Assembly (NCBI GenBank): GCA_023228765.1
Contig: JALOAM010000113.1
Span: 1-9,772, forward strand
Direction of reading: 5' to 3'
Source of the DNA: Dehalococcoidia bacterium
GTDB lineage: Bacteria > Chloroflexota > Dehalococcoidia > UBA2979
DNA length: 9,772 bases
The notes below the pieces were generated by a model. That model ran no database searches and was not told the DNA's origin. It saw only the letters and a list, made by a program, of their open reading frames with translations. The position numbers and the translations under genes are program-made. Below, piece after piece: positions 1-6,034 of this stretch (position 1 is its first letter; every line of letters begins with the position of its first letter).

Positions 1-16
1 GTTCGGTCGTGGTCAT
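1..16 (-). CDS. Start of the next gene downstream of the large terminase (partial, unknown product)
   Basis: An ATG at 16-14 on the minus strand is preceded by a perfect AGGAGG (complement of 22-27) at a 5-nt spacing, and opens a frame reading MTTTE before the window ends. The TAG stop of the large terminase lies inside the Shine-Dalgarno sequence (CTAGGAGG), the same tight packing seen elsewhere in the window. In phages with gpA-type terminases the next gene is commonly a head-tail joining protein or the portal, but nothing in five codons identifies this one. Confidence 0.6.
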
Positions 17-25
17 CGTGGCCTC

Positions 26-1756
26 CTAGAGCTGGCTCGATCGGAACTGGCGGCCGTCGATGTAGCTGACGGGCATCACCTGCCGTGCGATGTACAGGGC
101 GAGCTCGGCGTACCCGGCCGCGTGGTACCAGTGGTCCGCCTTCGCACCCTCCTCATAGACCGCGCGCGGGTTCGTCTGCGTGGCTGTGATCTTGAGCAAC
201 CGCACCGGCGCCTGCAGGTGGGCGAACAGCCCGGGCGTCGTGGGCGCGTCCGAGGGCATGAGCACGTTGCAGTCGCGGATGTTCGAGGCCGCGGCGTCCA
301 TGAGGGCCGTGCGGTCGACCTGCACGTGGTACCGCCGCTTCGGGTCCTCCTCGTGCGCGCCGAGGATGAGCGGCGGCATGCGGTCCTGCACGTACTCGGC
401 AAGGTAGACCTGGCCGGGATGCCGCTGCTGGAGCGCCTGCGCCATGCGCAGCTCGGGACGCGCGTCCACGACGGCCATGATCACGCCGAAGCGGCGCATC
501 AGCTCGTCCACCTCGGCGAAGCTGTCCAACTCCAGCGCGCCCACGAGGTAGCGCTGAGGCTCGTCCGTCCACTGGTCGGAGATCCACTCCAGCCAGCAGT
601 GCAGCTTGACCCCGACGTCGACGCCGAGAAGGCAGCCCTGCACGCCGGCGATGTCGTCGAAGGTGAATGGTGCCGAGGAGGCGCGCGCCAGCTCCTCGAG
701 CGAGAGCTGACCGCCCGGCGGCGAGAACGGCAGGCCGAGGTGCTGGTTCCAGCCCTCCTGCCGCTTGGTGAGGTCGGACGAGGTCAGTACCGCGTGGATG
801 GCGGCGAGGTCCAGCCGAGGCCGGTAGAGCTGGCTGATGTGGTAGCTCGGGTACTCGCCCTCGGGGTTGCTCGCGACCCAGCGTCCGAGCGTGTCGTCGC
901 GCCAGACACGCTCGATGAGCGGCTCCAGCGACTCGCGGCAGCGCGAGCACACGCGCCGGAACTCGCCGTCGCGCTCTTCGACGTTCGTGTCCCACTCCAG
1001 CGCCTGCTCGGTGTCGCACTCGTCGCACGTGAGCATGTACCGCCGCCGGTCACCCGCGAGGTACAGCGGCTCGATGCCCGCGCCCGGGTAGGTCGGCGTG
1101 GAGATGACGCGCGTCCAGGGCTCCTGCGATGAGTCGAGTCGATGCGAGGCCAGCGCGATCGTGTCATCGGGCATCTCGTCAAACTCGTCGAGGATGAGCG
1201 TGTCCACGGGCACGGACTTGAGGCCGGAGCGGTTCGCGCCGCCCCTGCCCTTCACGTGCGCCGTGCGCCAGTACGTGAGACCGGGCCCGACCTTGCGCAG
1301 GCCCACCTTGTTCGGGCTCTTGGTTCCGGCCTCGGGGATCCGCACGGCGAGCCAGTCCTCGGATGCCTCGATGATGGGCGTCACGCGGCCTTGGACGAAG
1401 TCACCGACGTTCGCACCGCCCGGCTGCACGTAGAGCGAAGTCCCGCGGCGCGCCCGCATCGTGTCCGCGGTGTGGAGCGCCATGTCCAGCACCCACTCGG
1501 ACACGCCCATCTGCGCGCCCTTCATCACGACGACCATCGGCGCGTCCTCGAGGTAGAGCTGGCGCATCGGGGACGGGACGCGCATGGGCTCGCCGCCGAT
1601 GCGCAGGTGCCGCTCCGTCCACTCCAGCGCGTCCGCACAAGCGTTCGGGCAGTCACAGACGCCGGGCTCACGGAGCCTGGTCGATGACGTCGCGCCGAGG
1701 CCGGTCGGGTTCGTCGCGTCGCTCGCCGTTGGCGTAGACCGTGACGGCAACCCCAC
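26..1756 (-). CDS. Phage terminase large subunit, lambda gpA family (ATPase plus nuclease)
   Basis: This is the DNA-packaging motor: it cuts concatemeric phage DNA and drives it into the prohead using ATP. Numbering from the GTG at 1756 (about 576 aa): Walker A-like KGAQMGVSE at 79-87, Walker B LILDEFDE at 187-194, coupling-type STP just after residue 218, two CxxC pairs (CDEC 244-247, CSRC 270-273) forming the zinc insertion typical of gpA proteins, then an RNase H-like nuclease with candidate metal ligands D380 (GVDVG), D431 (VVDAR) and D541 (in ADHWYHAAGYAELAL). The start is uncertain. No ATG, GTG or TTG lies in frame between the TerS stop and an ATG at 1585, yet gpA-like sequence (ALEWTERHLRI) begins upstream of that ATG. 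I therefore nominate a GTG at 1756, inside terS; TTG 1750 or other upstream GTGs are also possible. Family assignment is confident; the N-terminus is not. Confidence 0.93.
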   Translation of the reverse strand: MGLPSRSTPTASDATNPTGLGATSSTRLREPGVCDCPNACADALEWTERHLRIGGEPMRVPSPMRQLYLEDAPMVVVMKGAQMGVSEWVLDMALHTADTMRARRGTSLYVQPGGANVGDFVQGRVTPIIEASEDWLAVRIPEAGTKSPNKVGLRKVGPGLTYWRTAHVKGRGGANRSGLKSVPVDTLILDEFDEMPDDTIALASHRLDSSQEPWTRVISTPTYPGAGIEPLYLAGDRRRYMLTCDECDTEQALEWDTNVEERDGEFRRVCSRCRESLEPLIERVWRDDTLGRWVASNPEGEYPSYHISQLYRPRLDLAAIHAVLTSSDLTKRQEGWNQHLGLPFSPPGGQLSLEELARASSAPFTFDDIAGVQGCLLGVDVGVKLHCWLEWISDQWTDEPQRYLVGALELDSFAEVDELMRRFGVIMAVVDARPELRMAQALQQRHPGQVYLAEYVQDRMPPLILGAHEEDPKRRYHVQVDRTALMDAAASNIRDCNVLMPSDAPTTPGLFAHLQAPVRLLKITATQTNPRAVYEEGAKADHWYHAAGYAELALYIARQVMPVSYIDGRQFRSSQL

Positions 1757-2189
1757 CCGGACCACCGCCACCTGGGGGCGGCGGAGCCTCGGCACTGAGG
1801 GCAAGACCGCGGAACCGGTCGAGGAGAGACTTGGCGGCACCCCAGGCGGGGTCATCGCCCTGCACCTCGCCGTTGAGCATCCGGCGCTCGACGTCCAACG
1901 CGAGGCGCACGTTCGCCCACATCTGCGGCTCGATCTCCGCAAACGCCTGCTGGCGCAGGTCCGCTACGTGCTGCTGGAAGTCCTGCTCGGCACACCAGCG
2001 TTGCACCGTCCTCAGGTCCACGCCGCACTCGTCGGCGGCCCTCTGCTGCGTGACGCCGATGGCCAGCCAGTAGGCAGCCACCTCGCGCCGCACCGCGTTC
2101 TGCTCCGTCGTCAGCGCCCGCTCGGCTGCGGACGCGCGCGGAGGGCGCGGCTTCTTCGCCTTCGTGGATGAGGTTATGGGCTTAGGCAT
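1668..2189 (-). CDS. Probable terminase small subunit (HTH DNA-binding)
   Basis: This 173-aa protein sits directly upstream of the large terminase, where the small subunit that recognises the packaging site is expected. After a basic, proline-rich N-terminus it has a helix-turn-helix (AAYWLAIGVTQQRAADECGV, continuing DLRTVQRWCAE), then a helical stretch (ADLRQQAFAEIEPQMWANVRLALDVE) suited to oligomerisation, and a Pro/Gly-rich, charged tail such as often contacts the large subunit. The ATG at 2189 overlaps the end of the preceding 78-aa gene by 8 nt; a GTG at 2195 would add two residues, and neither has a strong Shine-Dalgarno site. The stop (TGA at 1670-1668) overlaps a GTG as GTGA, but that GTG is not in the large-terminase frame. 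The call rests on the HTH plus gene order, since small terminases diverge widely. Confidence 0.82.
   Translation of the reverse strand: MPKPITSSTKAKKPRPPRASAAERALTTEQNAVRREVAAYWLAIGVTQQRAADECGVDLRTVQRWCAEQDFQQHVADLRQQAFAEIEPQMWANVRLALDVERRMLNGEVQGDDPAWGAAKSLLDRFRGLALSAEAPPPPGGGGPGGVAVTVYANGERRDEPDRPRRDVIDQAP
1677..1693. repeat. 17-bp direct repeat, copy 1 (3' end of terS)
   Basis: CTGGTCGATGACGTCGC occurs here and again at 2436-2452. In both places it is read in the same frame as DVIDQ near the C-terminus of a minus-strand gene (terS here, the helicase there). Confidence 0.6.
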
Positions 2190-2418
2190 GTTCACCGTTA
2201 CGACAAGCTACGACACCGGCTGGTTCCTCGCCCTCCGCCCCCACCTCCTCGCTCACCTCCACCGCCTCCGGTGCGGCCCAGCGCAGACGCCAGCGCGTGG
2301 GGTCCGCGGCGCAGTCGCCCTCGTGGCCCTCGCGCAGCAGGCACCACGCCTCGATGCGCAGCGTCGCCGTGAGCTGCTCGACCACGCGGCCGGGGCAGTA
2401 CTCGCGATAGCGGGGCAT
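2182..2418 (-). CDS. Small Cys/His protein of unknown function (78 aa)
   Basis: This short gene is translationally coupled to its neighbours: its ATG (2418-2416) shares one base with the helicase stop (TGATG), and its TAA overlaps the terminase small-subunit start. The protein carries C8, C26, H32 and C36 in the setting AWCLLREGHEGDC, followed by W43 and W47. Spaced Cys and 'GHxG' residues of this kind recur in small phage proteins presumed to bind one zinc ion. The C-terminal 25 residues are acidic and low in complexity. I recognise no function. The gene is supported by start/stop geometry, by an AGAGG sequence about 10 nt upstream, and by the lack of any better reading of this interval. Confidence 0.7.
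   Translation of the reverse strand: MPRYREYCPGRVVEQLTATLRIEAWCLLREGHEGDCAADPTRWRLRWAAPEAVEVSEEVGAEGEEPAGVVACRNGEHA
2199..2215 (+). repeat. Two TACGACA direct repeats just upstream of terS
   Basis: TACGACA occurs at 2199-2205 and 2209-2215, a 10-bp period (one helical turn), ending about 10 bp from the terS start codon. Both copies lie in the last codons of the 78-aa gene. They could be a binding site for TerS or a regulator, but a seven-base repeat within coding sequence may be chance. Confidence 0.25.
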
Positions 2419-3911
2419 CAGTCGCCGACCTCTCGCTGGTCGATGACGTCGCCCCAGTGGTCACGGACGATGCCCGTGCGGGTGTCGAGGTAGAGCGCTG
2501 GGCTGTTACGGCCATCGGGGAAGCGCAGCTCGACCATGTCGCCCATCGACACCGCCTTGAGTGTCTCGATGCGGGCTAGCAATGGGACCTGGTGGCCACT
2601 CTGGTTGTCCGAGTCCAGCCCGATCATCATCAGGAACCGGGGCTGTCGACTGAGACCACCTGAGCCGTAGAGACCCTCGGCCGGCGCCGGGTTCTTCTGT
2701 GCGTCGCGGCCCTCGTTGGATACCTGCGAGAGCACGCAGATGTGCACGCCGAGGCGCACCGCGAGGGTGGCGAGGCGGCTCATCATCTGGTCGAGCACGT
2801 CCGCGGTGGTGAGCCCTCGGAAGTCGGGCGACAGGCGCGGGAACATGCTCACGTAGTCGAGGTAGAACACCTGCGTCCCGTACCGCAGGGCCGCGTGCCG
2901 GATGAACATCTCCAGCTCCTCGAACGTCGTCGGGAGCCCTCCGGGATCCACGAGCAGGAGCGTGTCCATCTCGGCCAGCTCCATCAGGGCTTCGCCCCAC
3001 GCGACCTCGAAGTCAGTCCACTCGCCGGGGCGCATCGGAGCCCCTGGGATCTCCCCGTCGCGCCGTCGCTCCATGTACGACAGCCCGCCCCATGACCGTC
3101 CCGGATTGCGCTCGAGGACGAGCTGCCCGGCGAGGCGCACGGTCGCGTTCTGCGGGGTGTCCTCGAACTGCAGGTAGGCCGCTCGCACGCCGGATCGCGC
3201 CTGCCTCCATACGGCGCCCATCGCGTACGCCGACTTCGCCGAGTGCCGACGCCCTCCGACGAGCGAGAGCTGTCCGAGGGCGAGGCCACCACCCGCGTAG
3301 CGATCCAGCGTCGGGAACCCGCTCGTCACCCGCTGGGCGTCCACGCCGCCGTTCTGGATGAGCAGCGTGGCGACGTCAGCGATGGGCACGAGCCCCTTCT
3401 TGCGGTTGCCTACCTGGATGCCGACGAGCATCGCCTCGCAGTCACGCATGACCTCGGACTCGTCGGACCCGCCCTCGTACGCTCGGGCAGCGATGTGGCT
3501 CGCGGTCTGGATGAGGCGTCGGTAGAGCGCGTCCCTCGCGATGATGCGGGCGTGCGTCTCCACGCCCACCGCGGTGAAGTACTTCCCGACGATATCGACG
3601 AGGTCCACGCCCCACGATGCGTGGTCAACGTGCCCGTCTGCGGCCGCGCGTCCCATCCGTTCGAGCTCGTGCGCCACGGCCGGAACAGTCACCTCCTCGC
3701 CGCGCCTCCAGACCGCGAGGCAGGCGTCGTACGCCCAGCCGTTGTGCTCGCGGAAGAAGTCCTGCGCCTGCACAATGGCCTCACACCGCGGGACCGCGTC
3801 GTCATCCAGCAGACACGCGGCGAGCACGGCCTCCTCGGCTGCCAGGTCGTGCGGCGGCAGGCCGTCTCGGCGCTGCTGTTCACGTCGCATCGGCACCGGC
3901 TCACTCGCCAC
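2418..3911 (-). CDS. DnaB-type replicative helicase
   Basis: This is a 497-aa RecA-fold hexameric helicase expected to unwind DNA at the phage fork. The N-terminal DnaB domain begins at HDLAAEEAVLAACLL (21-35). The C-terminal ATPase shows a SGFPTLDRYAGGGL linker entry (197-210), a P-loop GGRRHSAKS (219-227), the FE of LQFED (249-250, equivalent to the catalytic Glu of DnaB), a Walker B-like VFYLDYVSMF (348-357), SRLATLAVRLGVHICVLSQVS (378-398), and YGSGGLSRQPRF (415-426) at the SG.I/Arg-finger region. The P-loop has Ala where the invariant Gly before Lys is expected. The GTG start at 3911 is chosen because GGAGG lies 6 nt upstream; an ATG eight codons in has no comparable site. It overlaps the initiator gene by 11 nt. 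The initiator-helicase pair is a standard phage replication module. Confidence 0.93.
   Translation of the reverse strand: MASEPVPMRREQQRRDGLPPHDLAAEEAVLAACLLDDDAVPRCEAIVQAQDFFREHNGWAYDACLAVWRRGEEVTVPAVAHELERMGRAAADGHVDHASWGVDLVDIVGKYFTAVGVETHARIIARDALYRRLIQTASHIAARAYEGGSDESEVMRDCEAMLVGIQVGNRKKGLVPIADVATLLIQNGGVDAQRVTSGFPTLDRYAGGGLALGQLSLVGGRRHSAKSAYAMGAVWRQARSGVRAAYLQFEDTPQNATVRLAGQLVLERNPGRSWGGLSYMERRRDGEIPGAPMRPGEWTDFEVAWGEALMELAEMDTLLLVDPGGLPTTFEELEMFIRHAALRYGTQVFYLDYVSMFPRLSPDFRGLTTADVLDQMMSRLATLAVRLGVHICVLSQVSNEGRDAQKNPAPAEGLYGSGGLSRQPRFLMMIGLDSDNQSGHQVPLLARIETLKAVSMGDMVELRFPDGRNSPALYLDTRTGIVRDHWGDVIDQREVGD
2436..2452. repeat. 17-bp direct repeat, copy 2 (3' end of helicase gene)
   Basis: Identical to 1677-1693, and again within the last codons of a gene (GDVIDQREVGD, the helicase C-terminus). 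It contains the palindrome GACGTC. Confidence 0.6.
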
Positions 3912-4536
3912 GCATGGCCTCCGCCCGAATGCGCTCCTTGGCCTCGACCAGTGCCCGCAGGTCAGCCGCCGACGGTGGTCCTGCCCCCTCCGATTCCGAT
4001 CTCATCGCGCCCACGCGCTCCGGATCCGGAAGGTTCGAAGAACCTTCAGATCGGATCAGATCAGATCTGTCTCGCGGACTTCCTACCTGTTCTTTCGGAG
4101 GTTTCCGCGTGCTCTCCTCGCTGACTTCCGCGCGGAACTCATCGCGTGATTCGCTTTCGTCAGGGGTCTTGTTACGTCGCCAACGGTCGCGAGCCGCGAC
4201 AATGCGACCGCCTCCGTGTTCCCAATCGTGCAGGTAGAGACGTCCGTCCTCATGGCGCTCGATGTACCCGGCCTCCATGGCGGCTGTGAGGAAGGCACCC
4301 CGCTTGCCCATCCACTCGGCCCAGAACTCGATGCTTTCCTCCGCGAGCGGACCGCCATCCGGCGTAGGCACGTTCTCCTGGGCGCAGCGGTTCCAGAGGG
4401 TGACGAGATACCCGGCAACCGCCTGCGGGCCGTGTTGCTTCATACCCAGCCGCTGCGCCATGAGCTTGGTCTTGTCGTGCCGTGTGAGGTCGCTGTAGGC
4501 CGGCACGTAGCCCACCGTCCGCTGTCCTCTGGGCAT
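3901..4536 (-). CDS. Phage replication initiator-like protein with N-terminal winged helix
   Basis: This 211-aa protein has a conserved N-terminal half and a disordered C-terminal half. Residues 9-30 (GYVPAYSDLTRHDKTKLMAQRL), then AGYLVTLWNRC, an acidic 'PDGGPLAEESIEFWAEW' segment, FLTAAMEAGYIER and YLHDWE, match the pattern of winged-helix replisome-organiser domains found next to phage DnaB helicases. From about residue 115 it is charged and Arg/Ser/Pro-rich, ending in a short helix (ADLRALVEAKERIRAEAM) that could load the helicase. The open frame runs further upstream, but the ATG at 4536 is chosen because it shares a base with the stop of the GIY-YIG gene (TGATG) and the conserved domain begins right after it. 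Codons 156-173 coincide with the palindrome/GATC cluster. Initiator function is inferred from fold pattern and position; DnaD/DnaT-like loader is an alternative description. Confidence 0.8.
   Translation of the reverse strand: MPRGQRTVGYVPAYSDLTRHDKTKLMAQRLGMKQHGPQAVAGYLVTLWNRCAQENVPTPDGGPLAEESIEFWAEWMGKRGAFLTAAMEAGYIERHEDGRLYLHDWEHGGGRIVAARDRWRRNKTPDESESRDEFRAEVSEESTRKPPKEQVGSPRDRSDLIRSEGSSNLPDPERVGAMRSESEGAGPPSAADLRALVEAKERIRAEAMRGE
3918..3922 (-). promoter_or_regulatory. Ribosome binding site deciding the helicase start
   Basis: GGAGG on the minus strand lies 6 nt before the GTG at 3911-3909, inside the last codons of the initiator gene. It fixes the helicase start at GTG rather than at the in-frame ATG at 3890. 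Confidence 0.7.
4019..4069. repeat. Palindrome and GATC repeat cluster; candidate replication origin
   Basis: Within the initiator gene: a perfect 12-bp palindrome TCCGGATCCGGA (4019-4030); a hairpin with 8-bp arms GAAGGTTC (4029-4036) and GAACCTTC (4040-4047) around a 3-nt loop; and four GATC sites at exact 5-bp spacing (4049, 4054, 4059, 4064), within which CAGATC occurs three times (4047, 4057, 4062) and CAGATCTG forms an 8-bp palindrome at 4062-4069. Further GATC sites lie at 4023 and 3998. The stretch falls in the disordered linker of the protein, so protein constraint is low. Lambda-type phages carry their origin iterons inside the initiator gene; placement of an origin here is inference from that precedent. 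Confidence 0.5.
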
Positions 4537-5183
4537 CAGGGCCGCCCGCCATCCTGGTAGACCTGGGCGCTGATGAAGACATCCCAGTCCGTCCCGGCGA
4601 ACCAGCGCTTCTCCATGAGGTGCGCAGTCCAGTAGAGAAGGTCCTCGTGTGTCGCCGCGTTCCGGCCGTCGATGTAATAACCCGAGTGCCCCTCGGGATC
4701 CGGGTCGCACTCGTTGTGAACCGTCCTCCATGACGCCGGGCGCGGCATGTTGGCGAGCCGCTCCCAAGGGACAGGAGACCAGGAGCTGGTGGGGGGCGGA
4801 TACCGCTCCTCCCACTCCTTCATCTCGGCATCGTGTCGATCGACCTCCGCTCGGGGGAGCTCGATGAACATCTCCTCGGCACGCCCGAACTCCCCGCAGA
4901 TGGCACATCGGTAGTCGAGGAGCTTGACGTACTGAGCAACCGGTGCCGTGTTGTGGACGACGTTGTAGCGAGGGCGGAATTGGCGGATGAGCTGGCGCTC
5001 GCGTTCAAGCGCCTGTCGGCGCCCGACGACGTGCTCCACGGTCGCGTGGTGGACTTCCTCCCACCACGGCTTGGTGGCCATGTGCTCCTGCCAGCGCTGC
5101 AGGCCACGCGAAGTGATTCCGACGTACAGCAGCTCGTCGGTGGCGCTCCAGAACTTGTAGATCGTCACTGAGCCGTCGGTCAT
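4536..5183 (-). CDS. GIY-YIG endonuclease-like protein with C-terminal Cys/His domain
   Basis: This 215-aa protein has two parts. Residues 7-75 form a GIY-YIG nuclease domain: TIYKF (7-11, GIY position), LYVGITS (19-25, YIG position), R30 and H34 in RWQEH, candidate metal ligand E60 or E62 in ALERERQLI, and N74 in RYNV. Residues 91-215 hold a CAIC pair (93-96), a charged/proline linker, then WRTVHNECD (H156, C159), YYIDGRNAATHEDLLYWTAHLMEKRW and TDW; the CxxC and HxxC could together bind zinc. Phage GIY-YIG proteins may be homing or host-DNA-degrading nucleases; the single domain does not distinguish these. The ATG at 5183 has GAGGGG 10 nt upstream and sits 6 nt from the preceding stop. I do not recognise the C-terminal domain with certainty. 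Confidence 0.85.
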   Translation of the reverse strand: MTDGSVTIYKFWSATDELLYVGITSRGLQRWQEHMATKPWWEEVHHATVEHVVGRRQALERERQLIRQFRPRYNVVHNTAPVAQYVKLLDYRCAICGEFGRAEEMFIELPRAEVDRHDAEMKEWEERYPPPTSSWSPVPWERLANMPRPASWRTVHNECDPDPEGHSGYYIDGRNAATHEDLLYWTAHLMEKRWFAGTDWDVFISAQVYQDGGRP

Positions 5184-5189
5184 GAACGC

Positions 5190-5369
5190 CTATCCCCTCT
5201 GTCCCGCGATTGCTGCTGTCTCCCACGCATACCGCCTGAGCTTGCCTCCGCTGGTCCGCGGCTCCCGCCACCGCCCGTGCTTGAGCTCCTGCCCGCAGAC
5301 GCACCAGCTCATGTCGAGCACCGCGTGGTACTCGACGACCTCGTGGACGTGCTCGGCAGCGGTGGTCAT
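5190..5369 (-). CDS. 59-aa hypothetical protein with a CxC motif
   Basis: The longer open frame starts upstream, but the ATG at 5369 is preferred: it overlaps the upstream stop as ATGA and has GAGG 7 nt before it. The product is small, with a W-C-V-C-G motif (residues 22-26), several His residues in the first 15 positions (EHVHEVVEYH), and a basic middle (KHGRWREP, KLRRYAW). The pattern 'SWCVCGQEL' resembles half of a zinc knuckle, as found in many small phage proteins that describe a 'C.CG..L' motif. No function can be assigned. It ends 6 nt before the GIY-YIG start, so it is likely co-translated with that gene. Confidence 0.65.
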   Translation of the reverse strand: MTTAAEHVHEVVEYHAVLDMSWCVCGQELKHGRWREPRTSGGKLRRYAWETAAIAGQRG

Positions 5370-6034
5370 GAGGTCGCCTCGCTCTCGGTAGACACGAGAG
5401 CGCGGGTGAGCGCCTGGTCTGCCTTGATCAGCGCGCATTGAGGGGCATGCCCGCTCTTGTTGCTCAACCAGAACATCGGGTCGCCGCCACAGGAGGGGCA
5501 CTCCCCGCCGTGGCTCACGCTCAACGCGAGGTAACGCAGCGCCTCGCGGGCTTCTTCTAGGGCACGCTCCAGCCGCTCGACGCGGGTATTGACGGCTGCG
5601 TCCTCCGGTGTGAACGACTCGCTCAGGATGCGGCGAATATCGTTGTCGGCCTCGCGCACCTGATAGACCGTCGAGACTCGCTCGTATCGCTTCCGCAGAC
5701 GACCGAGGATCGAGCGCAGCCGGTCAACTTCACGCTCGGCAATACGCCACCGGTCTTCGGCCTCGGCTACAGCCGCTGAGGAGATGGCGCGTTCGTGGTC
5801 GGCGAGGGCGTTGATGATGGCGGACTTGGAGCCCGACTCGATGGCCTTCATCACGGCACGGGCCGTCTCGCCTTCGGGGAGTTCAGCGGGGGTGGGTTCA
5901 GCGGGACGGAAGGGGTGGTACTCCGGTGAGAGTTTGTCATGGGGTGACAGGAGTCCCTTGTCAAGCATCCGCATCGCCGCCGCAACTCGCGTCATCCCAC
6001 ACTCCGCGCACACTTCGGGGGTCTGGTCAGGCAT
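5366..6034 (-). CDS. Coiled-coil protein flanked by CxxC motifs (222 aa, unknown function)
   Basis: The ATG at 6034 has GGAGAG 5 nt upstream and overlaps the end of the ASCH gene by 8 nt, so it is preferred over longer readings of the open frame. The protein starts with a CAEC pair (9-12), followed by MTRVAAAMRMLDKG. The middle (about 80-175) is strongly helical and charged, with long heptad-like runs around DRWRIAEREVDRLRSILGRL and RVERLERALEEAREALRYL, predicting a coiled coil. Near the C-terminus is GECPSCGG followed by HAPQC, a likely zinc-binding treble clef or ribbon. I recognise no family. A dimeric scaffold or nucleic-acid-binding role is possible but not shown. Its TGA overlaps the next ATG as ATGA. 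Confidence 0.75.
   Translation of the reverse strand: MPDQTPEVCAECGMTRVAAAMRMLDKGLLSPHDKLSPEYHPFRPAEPTPAELPEGETARAVMKAIESGSKSAIINALADHERAISSAAVAEAEDRWRIAEREVDRLRSILGRLRKRYERVSTVYQVREADNDIRRILSESFTPEDAAVNTRVERLERALEEAREALRYLALSVSHGGECPSCGGDPMFWLSNKSGHAPQCALIKADQALTRALVSTESEATS

Noticed and set aside
122..1132. Long plus-strand frame (336 codons) opposite the large terminase
   Set aside because: High GC gives long antisense frames; the product is Arg/His/Val-rich without motifs, and the minus strand holds a clear terminase.
4021..4047. Hairpin in the initiator gene read as a transcription terminator
   Set aside because: It is not followed by a T-run on either strand, and it lies in the middle of an intact coding sequence with the helicase gene downstream.
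3243..4124. 293-codon plus-strand frame opposite the helicase and initiator
   Set aside because: Antisense shadow of two well-supported genes; no domain visible.
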